Shown here: positions 1 to 7,511 of the stretch, piece by piece
Layout: each line of letters starts with the position of its first letter
How positions within the stretch are numbered: position 1 is the first letter of the stretch
Assembly: GCA_030696435.1 (NCBI GenBank)
Contig: JAUYSF010000063.1
Coordinates: 1 to 20,486, forward strand
DNA: 20,486 nt
Source: Desulfoprunum sp.
Lineage (GTDB): Bacteria > Desulfobacterota > Desulfobulbia > Desulfobulbales > Desulfocapsaceae
Direction of reading: 5' to 3'
Position numbers and translations under genes: made by a program
Notes under the pieces: generated by a model
Seen by the model: the letters and a program-made list of their open reading frames with translations, nothing else
Database searches by the model: none
Told to the model about the DNA's origin: nothing

Positions 1-596
1 CGGCCAGACAAATCGTCGAACTGCACGGCAAACTGCCGGCCAGGGTCTATGCCTGCGTCGGCGGCGGCTCAAACGCCATGGGCATCTTTCAGGGCTTCAT
101 GCACGATGCGGTGGAACTCGTCGGGGTTGAGGCCGGAGGCCACGGCATCGCAACCGGCAGGCACGCCGCCAGGCTCTGCGGCACGGATGCCAGCCCCGGC
201 GTGGCCCAGGGCTACAAGACTATGTTCCTGCAGAACAGTGACGGCCAGATGCTCGAGACCCATTCGGTGGCGGCCGGCCTTGATTATGTCGGGGTCAGCC
301 CGATCCTCTCCGATCTGGCTGATAAAAAACGGGTACGCTTCGAGTCGGCAACCGATACCGAGGTCATTGCCGCCCTCGATCTGACCATGCGCCTTGAGGG
401 GATCATCCCGGCCCTTGAATCCTCCCATGCCTTTGTCCAGGCCTTCAAAGAGGCCCCGGAGCTGAGCCCGGAGGATGCGATCATTATCAATATGTCGGGT
501 CGCGGCGACAAGGACATCTTCACCATCGCCCATGCCTTCGATGATCCTTCCTGGAAGGAGTTCATCATTGCCCGCGCCGACGAATATAGAAAATAG
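1..596 (+). CDS. trpB: Tryptophan synthase beta chain, C-terminal part (5' end outside window)
   Basis: Frame opens at base 3 and runs to TAG at 594-596; about 197 residues are present, roughly the C-terminal half of a ~400-residue enzyme. TrpB is the PLP-dependent subunit that condenses indole, channelled from TrpA, with L-serine to give tryptophan in the cytoplasm. Seen here: the PLP phosphate-binding loop GGGSNAMG, then THSVAAGLDY-like and SATD segments, the EGIIPALESSHA motif, and SGRGDKD near the C-terminus, all family landmarks. The upstream PLP lysine region lies outside the window. trpA follows after 45 nt in the usual trpB-trpA order, so the two are surely co-transcribed. No frameshift or internal stop is visible. 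The truncation is the window edge, not biology. Confidence 0.97.
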   Translation, partial: ARQIVELHGKLPARVYACVGGGSNAMGIFQGFMHDAVELVGVEAGGHGIATGRHAARLCGTDASPGVAQGYKTMFLQNSDGQMLETHSVAAGLDYVGVSPILSDLADKKRVRFESATDTEVIAALDLTMRLEGIIPALESSHAFVQAFKEAPELSPEDAIIINMSGRGDKDIFTIAHAFDDPSWKEFIIARADEYRK

Positions 597-641
597 CCCG
601 GCACCGATCTGGTGCCTTGTCAAATAGTACAGGTGACAGCC

Positions 642-1406
642 ATGCAACTTGAACAAATTCTGAAAAACCGCCGGCAGGAAAAAGACATCCTGCTGATGAC
701 CCATATCGTCCTCGGTTACCCTTCCTTCGAGGTCAACCGGCAGGTTATCCGCCAGATGGTTGAAAACGGGGTGGACTGCATCGAAATGCAGATCCCCTTC
801 TCCGAGCCCATGGCCGATGGCCCGGTTATCCTCAAAGCCAACCAGGACAGCATTGCCGCCGGTACGACCATCGCCGACTGCCTGGCATTCGGGGCGGAGA
901 TGGCCGCGACCTACGACATCCCCTTCCTCTTCATGACCTATTACAATATCGTCTTCAAATACGGCGAAGAGCAATTTCTGCAGAAAACCAGGGAGATTGG
1001 CATCAAGGGTCTGATCATCCCCGATCTGCCGCCGGAGATGGGCGAAGACTTTTTCCGTCTGGCCGAGATAAGCGAAATCGCCCCGGTCCTGATCTTTGCT
1101 CCGACCTCAACCGACGAACGCATGGCCGAACTCAACCGCTGGGCCAAGGGTCTCATCTACTGCGTGGCCCGCCGGGGGGTTACCGGCAAGAAATCTGAAC
1201 TCGGCGACGACTTCAACCACTACCTGGCCCGCTGCCGCAAGGCCACCGACCTGCCCCTGGCCGTCGGTTTCGGCATCCAGAACCGAGCTGATGTCATGGC
1301 CTTGGTCGGCAAGGCCGATATGGCAGTGATCGGCTCCCAGACCATCCGCCTCGTCGAAGAACAGGGGCCGGACGCAGTAGGCCCTTTTATCGCCGGACTC
1401 CGCTGA
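642..1406 (+). CDS. trpA: Tryptophan synthase alpha chain
   Basis: TrpA cleaves indole-3-glycerol phosphate to indole and glyceraldehyde-3-phosphate and passes indole to TrpB. I chose ATG 642 (254 aa) because AGGTG at 631-635 lies six bases upstream; an in-frame GTG at 612 would add ten residues without a clear ribosome binding site. The catalytic acids are present: Glu48 in IEMQIPFSEP and Asp59 in MADGP. The phosphate-binding VGFGI and GSQTI segments near the C-terminus are also present. The protein is somewhat shorter than the E. coli enzyme (268 aa), and has SEP where many homologues have SDP and ARRGVTGKKSE where most have a SRxGVTG segment, so it is a divergent but intact member. It is the last gene of the operon, ending just before a perfect inverted repeat. 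Confidence 0.96.
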   Translation: MQLEQILKNRRQEKDILLMTHIVLGYPSFEVNRQVIRQMVENGVDCIEMQIPFSEPMADGPVILKANQDSIAAGTTIADCLAFGAEMAATYDIPFLFMTYYNIVFKYGEEQFLQKTREIGIKGLIIPDLPPEMGEDFFRLAEISEIAPVLIFAPTSTDERMAELNRWAKGLIYCVARRGVTGKKSELGDDFNHYLARCRKATDLPLAVGFGIQNRADVMALVGKADMAVIGSQTIRLVEEQGPDAVGPFIAGLR

Positions 1407-1416
1407 AACCGCCCAA

Positions 1417-1456
1417 CTTCCTCAAGGGTTCGCTAGATCCTGAGCCCTTGAGGAAG
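1417..1456 (+). terminator. Perfect 12-bp hairpin at the end of the trp operon
   Basis: CTTCCTCAAGGG at 1417-1428 is exactly complementary to CCCTTGAGGAAG at 1445-1456, with a 16-nt loop, starting 11 nt after the trpA stop. No T-run follows (next bases are CAAGTCCC), so it is not a canonical intrinsic terminator. It may be an RNA 3'-end stabilising hairpin, a Rho-linked end, or a terminator of the U-poor type. Position and perfection of the stem support an operon-end role. Confidence 0.6.
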
Positions 1457-1708
1457 CAAGTCCCTTCCACATAAGCACTCACCCGTTTGTTACCCGCAGG
1501 CCCAGACAATTCAGCGCAAGTCTTTGTTTGGCCGTTATTTCTGCAAGAAAAATTCCAACGTCATATCGCAGCGATCTGTTATCACAAGGATATTTTTTAA
1601 TATATATGCGATAACTGCTTGAAAAACGACTCGTTGTTGTTTAGAGAGATCAGGTGACAGGAAGAGACCGCAGGTTGTTCTTTCAATGAATTCCGAGAAA
1701 TACCTTGC
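1457..1708. other. Non-coding stretch before the PilZ gene with inverted repeats and a weak promoter candidate
   Basis: I find no convincing gene here. It is more AT-rich than its neighbours. It contains ATCGC-A-GCGAT near 1565-1575, and the inverted repeat GTTATC (1578-1583) / GATAAC (1610-1615) flanking an AT-rich core. A possible sigma-70-type promoter is TTGAAA (1619-1624), 17-base spacer, TAGAGA (1642-1647), which would serve the PilZ gene. The -10 match is poor, so this is tentative. The ORF on the opposite strand here is the shadow of the PilZ gene and has no family signature. Confidence 0.35.
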
Positions 1709-2080
1709 ATGGAAAAAACATTCGCCGAACGCCGGGCACATCCCCGGTACAGTGTTAAAAATAATATCCTCCTCTATAACGAAATCACCTTCGCGGAGAT
1801 CTTCAATATCAGCAAAGGCGGAGTATGTTGCCGATTTATCATAGAATCGAAGGAGCAGCACACGGCCTGCACCACCGTTGATCTCCTCAACACCGCAGAT
1901 AAATTTTACATCCAGCAACTCTCTTGCAGGGATTTGAACTGCCATGAGCTATCAGCTGTCGACATCACCCCAGTCTCGGCGGTAATCCGGGATTGCAGGC
2001 TACAGTTTCTCGATCTCGACGACATCCAGAAAAAGCTCTTGGAGTCCTTTATCGAACTCGCCGCTACCGATCAGGATTGA
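1709..2080 (+). CDS. PilZ-domain protein (probable c-di-GMP receptor)
   Basis: A 123-residue protein made essentially of one PilZ domain. PilZ domains bind the second messenger cyclic di-GMP through an N-terminal RxxxR motif and a (D/N)xSxxG motif. Both are visible: RRAHPRYSV near residues 8-16 and NISKGG near residues 34-39, with the usual spacing. The C-terminal half, ending in a helix rich in Leu/Glu/Asp, is consistent with the beta-barrel closing helix. No signal peptide or membrane segment is present, so it should be cytoplasmic. ATG 1709 has no strong Shine-Dalgarno sequence. The gene stands alone, converging with a sigma-54 activator whose stop lies 9 nt away. What it controls (motility, polysaccharide, transcription) cannot be told from the sequence. 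Confidence 0.82.
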   Translation: MEKTFAERRAHPRYSVKNNILLYNEITFAEIFNISKGGVCCRFIIESKEQHTACTTVDLLNTADKFYIQQLSCRDLNCHELSAVDITPVSAVIRDCRLQFLDLDDIQKKLLESFIELAATDQD

Positions 2081-2089
2081 GCACTTTTC

Positions 2090-3508
2090 TCACTCGCCGG
2101 CAGCCTTATTCCGACGCCAGTGAGGGTGAGTTATGGCCAATTTATTGATCTTGTAATTCAGGGCGCGGGGACTGATCCCCAGTTTTTTTGCAGCATTTTT
2201 CTGGACCCAAAGAAACTCTTCCAGGGCTCGCAAGATTAACTCACGTTCCTGCCCGGCCAACGAGTCACCTCCCTCCATCTGCACCTTGACAGACCGTTGC
2301 AGCGGAGATTGCTCAGAAGGCGCCTCAGACTCTTTTTTCGCGCCAGGCAGCGAGAGACTCTCGGCGTGGACCAGATGGTTATCTTCAAGAATGACCGCTC
2401 TCTCGATAGTATTAGCCAATTGCCGGATATTACCGGGCCAGTCGTAGGCCTCAATCAACCTCACCGCCTCTGCACTAAAGCCACTGATCTCCCGTCGCAT
2501 GGACTGGCAACTCTTGCGCAGGAGGACCTCGGCCAGCGGCATCAGGCATTCTTTCCTTTCCTTGAGAGAGGGCAAGCGGATGGGCAGCACATTGATCCTG
2601 TAGTAGAGGTCTTCCCTGAACAGGCCCGTCTCCACCTGCCGCACCAGATCTCTGTTGGTTGCGGCAATAATCCGGACATCGGCATAAATGGTCTTATTGC
2701 CACCGACCCGCTCGAAGGATTTTTCCTCCAAGACCCGCAGGAGTTTGGTCTGCAGGCCCATATGCATCTCCCCAATTTCATCGAGAAAGATCGTGCCCCG
2801 ACTCGCCTGCTCAAACCGGCCTATCCGCTGTTTGTCAGCTCCGGTAAAGGCCCCTTTTTCATGGCCAAAGAGCTCGGATTCGAGCAGATCGACGGGGATA
2901 TTGGCACAGTTGATCTTGACAAAGGGCTTCGTGCGGCGCGGAGAATTAAAATGCACCGTGCCGGAGAGAAAACTCTTGCCGGTGCCGGTATCGCCGGTGA
3001 TCAGGATCGTGGAATCGGTCTTGGCAAAACGCTCAAGGCTCTTGAGTATATCCTTCATTTTCGGACTCTTGGCTACAACATCCCGAAAGTCATAGACCAC
3101 ATCCTGTTTGCGGCGGTGATAGGCAATCTCATAGCGCTGATCGCGGATTTCCAGAGCCCGATCAAGAGAGATATTGATCCGTTCCTTCGACACGGGATGG
3201 ACAAGGAAGTCACTGGCTCCGCTATTGATGGCCCGGACAATCAATTCAGCCTTTTCCGATCTACTGGTAATGATGATGGGCAGGAAGGGATTCTTGCTGT
3301 GGATCTTTTCCAAAAGCTGCATTGACTGGCCATCGACTGAGTCGATATCGAGGAAGACCAGATCGTACTGGCGGGCATTGATCTCCTCTTGAAATTCCTC
3401 CTCATTCGTCTTACAAGTCAGGACACAGCGGTGCTCAAGGGCGGAAACCATGGCCCCGGTGGTTTGGGCGGACGAATCGAAGATCAGTATCGTGTACATT
3501 GCGGCCAT
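2090..3508 (-). CDS. Sigma-54-dependent response regulator (NtrC family) with atypical receiver domain
   Basis: 472 residues in the classic order: receiver (about 4-120), AAA+ sigma-54 activator (about 145-375), Fis-type helix-turn-helix (about 430-456, AAKKLGISPRALNYKINKL). Walker A is GDTGTGKS (172-179), the sigma-54-contacting GAFTGA loop is intact (219-224) and Walker B is LDEIGE (242-247), so ATPase and remodelling functions look complete. The receiver keeps the phosphoacceptor position Asp54 and Thr81, but the usual DD acidic pair reads FDSS (Asp11, then Ser12) and the conserved Lys before Pro is His104. Phosphorylation control may therefore be weak or absent. No sensor kinase gene is adjacent. 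It is transcribed divergently from tadA and converges with the PilZ gene. MAAM offers two possible ATG starts; neither has an obvious ribosome binding site. Targets are unknown. Confidence 0.95.
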   Translation of the reverse strand: MAAMYTILIFDSSAQTTGAMVSALEHRCVLTCKTNEEEFQEEINARQYDLVFLDIDSVDGQSMQLLEKIHSKNPFLPIIITSRSEKAELIVRAINSGASDFLVHPVSKERINISLDRALEIRDQRYEIAYHRRKQDVVYDFRDVVAKSPKMKDILKSLERFAKTDSTILITGDTGTGKSFLSGTVHFNSPRRTKPFVKINCANIPVDLLESELFGHEKGAFTGADKQRIGRFEQASRGTIFLDEIGEMHMGLQTKLLRVLEEKSFERVGGNKTIYADVRIIAATNRDLVRQVETGLFREDLYYRINVLPIRLPSLKERKECLMPLAEVLLRKSCQSMRREISGFSAEAVRLIEAYDWPGNIRQLANTIERAVILEDNHLVHAESLSLPGAKKESEAPSEQSPLQRSVKVQMEGGDSLAGQERELILRALEEFLWVQKNAAKKLGISPRALNYKINKLAITHPHWRRNKAAGE

Positions 3509-3614
3509 TGTTGCAAAAGGGTAAAGAGGATTTCAAAATTGTAATTCCTTCCTTCTTTATACGAGACTGACCAAAAAAATGCAAATCCAAGGATCGACTT
3601 CTCAACAGGATGAT

Positions 3615-4148
3615 ATGAAGAACCAGGACAACCTGCCGAAGGATGGCCCAATCCTGCCGACCAGCCCGCAAATCGAGATAGATGAAAAATGGATGAACCA
3701 GGCCCTGGAACAGGCCAGAATTGCTGCGACACACGGTGAAGTCCCAGTCGGCGCGGTGTTGACCGAAGCAGGTTCTCTCCTCGCCATTGCCGGTAACAGC
3801 CCGATATACCTCAATGACCCTACCGCCCATGCCGAAATCCTGGTACTGCGAGAGGCTGCTGCCAAGAAAGGCAATTATCGCCTGCCGGGCACAACCCTCT
3901 ACGTCACCCTCGAACCCTGTGTGATGTGCATAGGTGCCATCCTCCACGCCAGAATCGAGCGCCTGGTGTTCGGGGCCCTCGACCCCAAGACCGGTGCGGT
4001 CCAGTCCTGTTATATGATTGGTTCGGATGGACTGCTCAATCACCGCCTTGAGATCACGTCCGGAATCCTCGGAGATGCCTGTTCAACCATTCTCAAGGAT
4101 TTTTTCCGCCCCAGAAGAGAAGGTAAAAATCCATTGCCAAACCGCTGA
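3615..4148 (+). CDS. tadA: tRNA-specific adenosine deaminase
   Basis: TadA is the zinc-dependent deaminase that converts wobble adenosine 34 to inosine in tRNA-Arg(ACG). The deaminase signature is intact: HAE (His72, Glu74) supplies one zinc ligand and the proton shuttle, and PCVMC (Cys102, Cys105) the other two ligands. The GEVPVGAV segment near residue 41 is also typical. Start: ATG 3615 has AGGA four bases upstream. The longer frame from ATG 3579 has no ribosome binding site and only adds a poorly conserved tail, and even 3615 leaves about 20 residues before the usual family start. The basic C-terminus fits tRNA binding. A tRNA-Ser gene follows, but that tRNA is not a TadA substrate. Confidence 0.93.
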   Translation: MKNQDNLPKDGPILPTSPQIEIDEKWMNQALEQARIAATHGEVPVGAVLTEAGSLLAIAGNSPIYLNDPTAHAEILVLREAAAKKGNYRLPGTTLYVTLEPCVMCIGAILHARIERLVFGALDPKTGAVQSCYMIGSDGLLNHRLEITSGILGDACSTILKDFFRPRREGKNPLPNR

Positions 4149-4196
4149 TGGCTTGATTTTTTTTGCCATGATGCATACTTTCCAAATACTTTTTGA

Positions 4197-4225
4197 TTGC
4201 CAAATCGGCAGCGACAGTATACATA
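4197..4225 (+). promoter_or_regulatory. Candidate promoter for tRNA-Ser and SRP RNA
   Basis: TTGCCA (4197-4202) and TACATA (4220-4225) are separated by 17 bases, a good sigma-70 spacing, about 35 nt before the tRNA. The same TACATA -10 hexamer occurs before tRNA-Pro. Inferred from motif and position only. Confidence 0.42.
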
Positions 4226-4259
4226 GTAGCTCACATTTACATCGAGCTATTCGATGATT

Positions 4260-4345
4260 GGAGAGGTGACCGAGTGGCTTAAGGTGCACGCCTGGAACGC
4301 GTGTGTACGCAAGTACCGTGAGTTCGAATCTCACCCTCTCCGCCA
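4260..4345 (+). tRNA. tRNA-Ser (anticodon GGA)
   Basis: The acceptor stem GGAGAGG (4260-4266) pairs with CCTCTCC (4335-4341), followed by G and an encoded CCA (4343-4345). The anticodon loop reads CTGGAAC, giving anticodon GGA (Ser, UCC/UCU). The T arm is GTGAG-TTCGAAT-CTCAC. A long variable arm (GTAC-GCAA-GTAC) marks it as a class II tRNA, as expected for serine. The opposite-strand reading frame across it is an artefact. Confidence 0.97.
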
Positions 4346-4361
4346 TCCTGATGACACTTTT

Positions 4362-4462
4362 GATAGCCGGGCCCTGTGCAACGAAGAATCGCGAACCCCG
4401 CCAGGTCCGGAAGGAAGCAACGGTAGTGACACTCCTCGTGTGTTACAGGTAACCCGGCTATC
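4362..4462 (+). ncRNA. ffs: Signal recognition particle RNA, small bacterial (4.5S) type
   Basis: The apical core contains AGGTCCGGAAGGAAGCAAC (within 4402-4421), the hallmark of SRP RNA: GGAA tetraloop plus the symmetric and asymmetric loops that bind Ffh. The ends close in a perfect 10-bp stem, GATAGCCGGG (4362-4371) with CCCGGCTATC (4453-4462), and ATTTTTAT follows, so the terminal stem may double as a terminator. About 100 nt in total, with no Alu domain. The RNA scaffolds Ffh/FtsY for co-translational membrane targeting. It begins 16 nt after the tRNA-Ser CCA, suggesting a shared precursor. Its position directly before dnaX is common in bacteria. Confidence 0.96.
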
Positions 4463-4513
4463 ATTTTTATACACTCCCCGCGCGTCCTTCCTCAGCCCAG
4501 GCCACGGTGTTGC

Positions 4514-6322
4514 ATGTCCTATCTCGTCCTTGCCAGAAAATCACGCCCTCAGACCTTCGCTGAAGTTGTTGGTCAACGACCGGTGGTCAAGACATTGCAA
4601 AATAGTCTCGCCCGCAAACGCGTTGCCCACGCCATACTCTTTTCCGGCGTTCGCGGCGTAGGGAAAACCACGCTTGCCAGACTCATGGCCAAGGCCATCA
4701 ACTGTACGGGCGAAACTGAAACCCCGCCCTGCAACGCCTGTCCCTCTTGCCGGGAAATCACCCTCGGCAACGCTCTTGATCTCTACGAAATAGACGGGGC
4801 CTCGAACCGGGGCATCCAGGAAATTAGAGACCTCAAGGACAAGCTGCGTTTTCTGCCGACTTCATCCCGCTACAAGATCATCATTATCGACGAAGTGCAC
4901 ATGCTGACCACCGAGGCCTTCAATGCCCTGCTGAAGACCCTTGAAGAACCGCCGGCCCATGTCTATTTCATGTTCGCCACCACCGAACTGCACAAGATCC
5001 CGATCACTATCCTCTCCCGCTGCCAACAGTATGAGCTCAAACGGGTACCGGCAGCCGAACTCTCCAGTCATTTCCAGCGACTGGCCCTCTTGGAAGGATT
5101 TGAGATTGAGTCTGCAGCCCTGGCCCTCATCGTCCGGGAAGCCGAAGGTTCGGTCCGAGACGGGCTCAGCTTGCTGGATCAGATCTTTTCCTTTGGCGAA
5201 AAACAGATCCGCACCGAGGATGTCGTTGAGGTGCTGGGCCTCGTTGATCGGGAGGTGCTCATGTGTCTTACAGCCGGCCTTCTTGACGGAGACAGGGCCG
5301 CTGCCCTTTTAGCCCTCGACGAGATATTTGCCTTCGGCATGGATATCAGGCGTTTTACTGCCGACCTCATGGGCTGCTTCCGCAATCTGATTCTCACTCG
5401 AATAGAGGGTTGCAACTCCTTGCTCGACCTGCCGGAGCAGGAGATTGCCCTCTTCAAGGAAATCGCCTTCAGGTATTCACTGGAAACCCTGCACATGAAA
5501 CTCAACCTGCTCATGGAGGCGGTTGAAGAAATTCGCTACTCGGCACAACCACGACTTGCCCTCGAGACTGCCTTCCTCAAGATCATCGAGTCTGGAAATG
5601 TGATTCCAGTGGCTGCCCTTCTTGGCCATTTAGAGGAAATGCTGCAAAAATGCCGGAATGATACTCCTCCCACGGCATCCCCTTCACCCTCTCAAGGCGC
5701 CCAACCGCCAGCCTCGATCAAAGAGCAACCACAACCCCAAGGACAGCTTTATTCGCGCCCGGATGTTTCTGAAAATGCAGTAGTGCAAGCACCGCAGGCC
5801 GGAAAAGAATCGGCTCCCCCGCCGACCTCTACCACGGCAGTGCCGGAAAAAGCTGCCACGTTAACGCTGCCAGAATCCAGCCCGGCGCCCTCTGCCCCAC
5901 CAACTGCCGCGAAAAACATCGAGCTCCATCCCCATGAACGGGATATCCGTCGAGATTGGCCGGACTTTGTCAAGTATGTGCAGGGCCAAAAGATATGGAT
6001 GGCCCAGGACCTGCAAAGGGCCGATTCAGTGAAACAGACCGACCAGGAATTGCATCTCCGTTATAGCGATCCTGTTAATTGTGCGCTCTTGCGACAGAAA
6101 GAAAACCGCCAGTTCCTCAACGAATACTTCCTTGATTTTTTTCAAAAAAATCTCAAGATCCGGTTCATCATTCCGGACCAGCAGGATGCCGCCGAAACGC
6201 CGGAAGCTGACACCCCACAAAGCAAGAGACAACAGCTTGCAAGTGACCCCTTGGTCATCATGGCAGCCGAGGTATTCAACGGCCAGGTCGGAGACATCCG
6301 GGTTGGCCAGCAGAGCAGATAG
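4514..6322 (+). CDS. dnaX: DNA polymerase III subunit gamma/tau
   Basis: Clamp-loader ATPase that loads the beta clamp and tethers polymerase cores at the fork. 602 aa. Domain order: AAA+ with Walker A GVRGVGKT (45-52); a four-Cys zinc module (Cys64, 73, 76, 79); Walker B IIIDEVHML (about 123-131); and the sensor SRC motif (168-170). Then come the lid and collar helices. A Pro/Ala/Gln-rich linker (about 380-470) leads to a C-terminal tau domain that would contact the polymerase alpha subunit (RRDWPDFVKYV). ATG 4514 starts MSYLVLARKSRPQTF, the standard family N-terminus, although no clear Shine-Dalgarno sequence precedes it. ybaB and recR follow at 24 and 18 nt, a widely conserved operon. I see no convincing programmed frameshift site for a separate gamma form. 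Confidence 0.98.
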   Translation: MSYLVLARKSRPQTFAEVVGQRPVVKTLQNSLARKRVAHAILFSGVRGVGKTTLARLMAKAINCTGETETPPCNACPSCREITLGNALDLYEIDGASNRGIQEIRDLKDKLRFLPTSSRYKIIIIDEVHMLTTEAFNALLKTLEEPPAHVYFMFATTELHKIPITILSRCQQYELKRVPAAELSSHFQRLALLEGFEIESAALALIVREAEGSVRDGLSLLDQIFSFGEKQIRTEDVVEVLGLVDREVLMCLTAGLLDGDRAAALLALDEIFAFGMDIRRFTADLMGCFRNLILTRIEGCNSLLDLPEQEIALFKEIAFRYSLETLHMKLNLLMEAVEEIRYSAQPRLALETAFLKIIESGNVIPVAALLGHLEEMLQKCRNDTPPTASPSPSQGAQPPASIKEQPQPQGQLYSRPDVSENAVVQAPQAGKESAPPPTSTTAVPEKAATLTLPESSPAPSAPPTAAKNIELHPHERDIRRDWPDFVKYVQGQKIWMAQDLQRADSVKQTDQELHLRYSDPVNCALLRQKENRQFLNEYFLDFFQKNLKIRFIIPDQQDAAETPEADTPQSKRQQLASDPLVIMAAEVFNGQVGDIRVGQQSR

Positions 6323-6346
6323 ACCCACTACCCACAGGATGAAGAT

Positions 6347-6664
6347 ATGGACATTGGCAGTATCATGCAGCAGGCCCAGCAGATGCAGGAAAAAATGGCA
6401 AAGATTCAACAGGATCTTGCACAGTTGGTCCTCACGGGATCCGCCGGAGGAGGCATGGTACAGACCAGGGTAACCGGCCAGGGTGAGATCATTTCCATCA
6501 CCATCGAAAAAGGTTTGATCGCTCCGGACGAGGCCGATCTACTCCAGGATCTCATCACCGCAGCTGTAAACGATGGCCTGAGAAAGGCCAAAGAGGCCGG
6601 CAAACAGGCCATGGGACAACTCACCCACGGTGTGAACATTCCCGGCATTTCCAATCTTTTCTAA
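6347..6664 (+). CDS. ybaB: YbaB/EbfC family nucleoid-associated protein
   Basis: 105 aa. Members of this family form small dimers shaped like tweezers that bind DNA with little or modest sequence preference and associate with the nucleoid. Family features seen: the N-terminal Gln/Met-rich helix (MQQAQQMQEKMAKIQQDL), the central segment with Gly-rich SAGGGMVQ and a VTGQGEIISI beta strand, and a C-terminal amphipathic helix ending in HGVNIPGISNLF. Length matches the family norm (100-110). It lies between dnaX and recR, with 24 and 18 nt gaps, so it is almost certainly in the same transcript. Its exact cellular role is not settled for the family. Confidence 0.95.
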   Translation: MDIGSIMQQAQQMQEKMAKIQQDLAQLVLTGSAGGGMVQTRVTGQGEIISITIEKGLIAPDEADLLQDLITAAVNDGLRKAKEAGKQAMGQLTHGVNIPGISNLF

Positions 6665-6682
6665 TCCTTCAGAACTGTTACT

Positions 6683-7285
6683 ATGCAGGTCATCCCTCCA
6701 GCCCTCGAACGACTCATAGAGAGCCTGAGCAAACTCCCGGGAATCGGCAAAAAGACAGCCACCCGCCTGGCTCTCAATATCCTCCGGCGTCCGGCCTCTC
6801 AAGCCCATGAACTTGCGGCATCGCTCTCAGAACTGCACAGCGCCATCCAGCTCTGTTCGTGCTGTTTTACTTTTTCCGAGACCGACCCCTGTGCCATCTG
6901 CGCCGACCCCAAAAGGAGCGCTGATCTCGTCTGCGTTGTCGAACAACCCGGCGACCTCCTGGCCATCGAGAAGACTGGCAGTTTCCGTGGCCATTATCAT
7001 ATCCTGCATGGCGTCCTCTCGCCGATGGACGGCATCGGACCAGAGGAAATCAAGGTCAGTGAACTGCTGGCCAGGGTCTGTAGCGGAGCCATCAAAGAGG
7101 TGTTGATCGCCACCAGTTCGACAGTCCCCGGCGAGGCCACCGCCTCCTATCTGATCGACCGCCTGCACGATACTCCGATAAAGCTGACCCGCCTTGCCTG
7201 TGGTATTCCCATGGGCATGGATATCAAATATGCAGACCGGCACACCCTCGCTAGGGCCATCGAAAGTCGATCGCCCGCGACCTGA
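6683..7285 (+). CDS. recR: Recombination mediator RecR
   Basis: 200 aa, the normal RecR length. RecR works with RecO (and RecF) to load RecA on SSB-coated gaps. In order: helix-hairpin-helix LPGIGKKTATRLA (18-30); a zinc finger with Cys58, Cys61, Cys70, Cys73; a Toprim domain beginning with VCVVEQPGDLLAIE (Glu87 is the conserved acid); and the C-terminal ring-forming segment with Walker-like GIPMGMDIKYAD. ATG 6683 follows ybaB by 18 nt. It is the last gene of the dnaX unit; about 125 nt separate it from tRNA-Val. No clear intrinsic terminator is visible after it. Confidence 0.98.
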   Translation: MQVIPPALERLIESLSKLPGIGKKTATRLALNILRRPASQAHELAASLSELHSAIQLCSCCFTFSETDPCAICADPKRSADLVCVVEQPGDLLAIEKTGSFRGHYHILHGVLSPMDGIGPEEIKVSELLARVCSGAIKEVLIATSSTVPGEATASYLIDRLHDTPIKLTRLACGIPMGMDIKYADRHTLARAIESRSPAT

Positions 7286-7323
7286 ATTCGACCTTTTTCT
7301 TACTGGCATCTGTGCATTTTCCC

Positions 7324-7353
7324 TTGACAGGGCCACCCCTTTACTGGTATTTG
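7324..7353 (+). promoter_or_regulatory. Candidate promoter upstream of tRNA-Val
   Basis: A perfect -35 hexamer TTGACA (7324-7329) is followed, after 18 bases, by TATTTG (7348-7353), a poor -10. It lies 58 nt before the tRNA. Weak evidence, position-based. Confidence 0.3.
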
Positions 7354-7410
7354 GAACAGGTTCAATGCTTCTTTTCCCATAGAACTTCGAAGCATCAAGT
7401 TTGTTTGAAC

Positions 7411-7485
7411 AGGCGCGTAGCTCAGTGGGAGAGCGCTACCTTGACGTGGTAGATGTCGGCGGTTCGACCCCGCCCGTGCCTACCA
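7411..7485 (+). tRNA. tRNA-Val (anticodon GAC)
   Basis: Acceptor AGGCGCG (7411-7417) pairs with CGTGCCT (7475-7481, one G-U), with discriminator A and encoded CCA (7483-7485). The anticodon stem CTACC/GGTAG encloses TTGACGT, giving anticodon GAC (Val, GUC/GUU). The T arm is GGCGG-TTCGACC-CCGCC. The tRNA lies 83 nt before the thrS start; the thrS reading frame happens to stay open across it, which is not a coding extension. Confidence 0.97.
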
Positions 7486-7511
7486 AATATAAGGCTAAAG
7501 TAAGAACGACC

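Noticed and set aside
69..974. 301-residue reverse-strand open frame over trpB/trpA
   Set aside because: Antisense to two clearly conserved genes, no recognisable domain, and a typical product of codon bias in GC-rich coding sequence.
2297..3325. 342-residue plus-strand frame across the sigma-54 activator
   Set aside because: Shadow of a well-supported AAA+ regulator on the other strand; no family features.
4083..4346. Reverse-strand frame containing a MAERVRFELTVL-type sequence
   Set aside because: It is the translated antisense of tRNA-Ser, a familiar database artefact.
6136..6151. T7-C-A7 tract in dnaX as a programmed frameshift site for gamma
   Set aside because: It lies about 58 codons from the C-terminus, so a shift would yield nearly full-length protein, not the short gamma form; no stimulatory structure was evident.
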